Origin: Alphaproteobacteria bacterium
GTDB taxonomy: Bacteria > Pseudomonadota > Alphaproteobacteria > Acetobacterales > Acetobacteraceae
Reading direction: 5' to 3'
DNA length: 6,079 bases
Assembly: GCA_013298245.1 (NCBI GenBank)
Contig: JAAFHD010000233.1
Span: forward strand, 1-6,079
The position numbers were made by a program, and so were the translations under genes. The notes under the pieces are model-generated. The model was given only the letters and a program-made list of their open reading frames with translations, was not told the DNA's origin and made no database searches. This document shows positions 5,763 through 6,079 of the stretch, in pieces. How positions within the stretch are numbered: the first letter of the stretch is position 1; each line of letters opens with the position of its first letter.

Positions 5763-6079
5763 TGCACGGCCTCCCGCACCAGATGCATGGCCTGGTTCAG
5801 CGCGGCGGGGTCCAGCCAGCGGAAGACGCAGACCAGGCCTTCTTCGGGCTCCACCCAGGTGGTGTTGCCGCCCGCACCACTGAAGCAATAGGCGCGCGCG
5901 GAGGCGGCCGGCCATTTCGCGCGGCCGGTGTTGAGCCAGGTGAGGAAACCGTATTCCGGGTTCAGCGCGCAGGGTGTCACCATCTGTTCCAACCAGCCCG
6001 CGGGCACCAGCTGGCGGGTTTTCCACACGCCGTTGGCGGCCATCAATTGGCCGACCAGCAGCTGGTCTTCCGCGTGGAT
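5759..6079 (-). CDS. Serine hydrolase of the beta-lactamase family, C-terminal fragment (5' end outside window)
   Basis: The minus-strand frame is open from the window edge (6079) to a TGA at 5761-5759, giving the last 106 residues. They begin IHAEDQLLVGQLMAANGVW and resemble the C-terminus of class C beta-lactamase/penicillin-binding-like serine hydrolases. In that family a segment about a side chain of repeated activity loops (here KTRQLVPAGWLEQMV) precedes a YGFLTWLNT motif (compare YGYGWW-type motifs), then CFSGAGGNTTWVEPEEGL, the usual small-residue turn and strand beside the active site, and a closing VCVFRWLD strand. The catalytic SxxK and YxN motifs lie upstream, outside the window. 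The substrate could be an ester, a peptide or a beta-lactam and cannot be chosen here. The stop overlaps the thioesterase start by 4 nt (ATGA), so it belongs to the same transcript as waaA and lpxK. Confidence 0.78.
   Translation of the reverse strand: MHAEDQLLVGQLMAANGVWKTRQLVPAGWLEQMVTPCALNPEYGFLTWLNTGRAKWPAASARAYCFSGAGGNTTWVEPEEGLVCVFRWLDPAALNQAMHLVREAVQ
5770..5775 (-). promoter_or_regulatory. Shine-Dalgarno site of the thioesterase gene
   Basis: GGGAGG on the minus strand sits 7 nt upstream of ATG 5762, inside the end of the preceding serine hydrolase gene. It fixes the thioesterase start against the much longer in-frame extension upstream. Confidence 0.7.

Noticed and set aside
5763..6026. 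An 88-residue N-terminal extension of the thioesterase
   Set aside because: It overlaps the serine hydrolase in another frame, has no hotdog homology, and the strong GGGAGG site with ATGA overlap supports the start at 5762.

Overview
The window is GC-rich, gene-dense chromosomal DNA. Gene content and the lipid A/Kdo gene pair point to a Gram-negative alphaproteobacterium. I infer the Rhodospirillales/Acetobacteraceae side (Roseomonas-like) from overall sequence character, but there is no 16S or other taxonomic marker here. Every stretch is coding except about 90 bp at 2494-2585 and a 3-bp gap at 253-255, so no intergenic region exceeds 300 bp.

Layout: (1) 1-252, plus strand, is the 3' end of a CaiB/BaiF-type (class III) CoA-transferase. 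(2) 256-2487, minus strand, is a convergent, full-length Cys-type sulfatase of about 743 aa with no visible signal peptide and a C-terminal beta-rich domain. A 9-bp perfect GC hairpin sits between the two 3' ends. (3) 2494-2585 is a divergent intergenic region holding the sulfatase ribosome-binding site, a possible sulfatase promoter and nested inverted repeats just upstream of the next gene. (4) 2586-3105, plus strand, is a small overlapping ParD/ParE-type toxin-antitoxin pair. (5) 3081-6079, minus strand, is a tightly packed operon read right to left: serine hydrolase (beta-lactamase family, 5' end outside the window), hotdog acyl-CoA thioesterase, waaA (Kdo transferase) and lpxK (lipid A 4'-kinase).

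WaaA and LpxK act in consecutive steps: LpxK phosphorylates the tetraacyl disaccharide to make lipid IVA, and WaaA adds Kdo to it on the cytoplasmic face of the inner membrane. The four operon genes are joined by 4-nt, 1-nt-gap and 1-nt overlaps, which suggests translational coupling. The thioesterase and serine hydrolase have no established role in this pathway, and their link is only positional. The ParE-like toxin gene runs 25 bp into the 3' end of lpxK on the opposite strand.

I found no phage, IS, CRISPR, tRNA or rRNA signal and no clearly new system. The points most worth a second look are the toxin-antitoxin module wedged against an essential lipid A gene, its putative operator, the start-site corrections and the unusual neighbours of waaA-lpxK.
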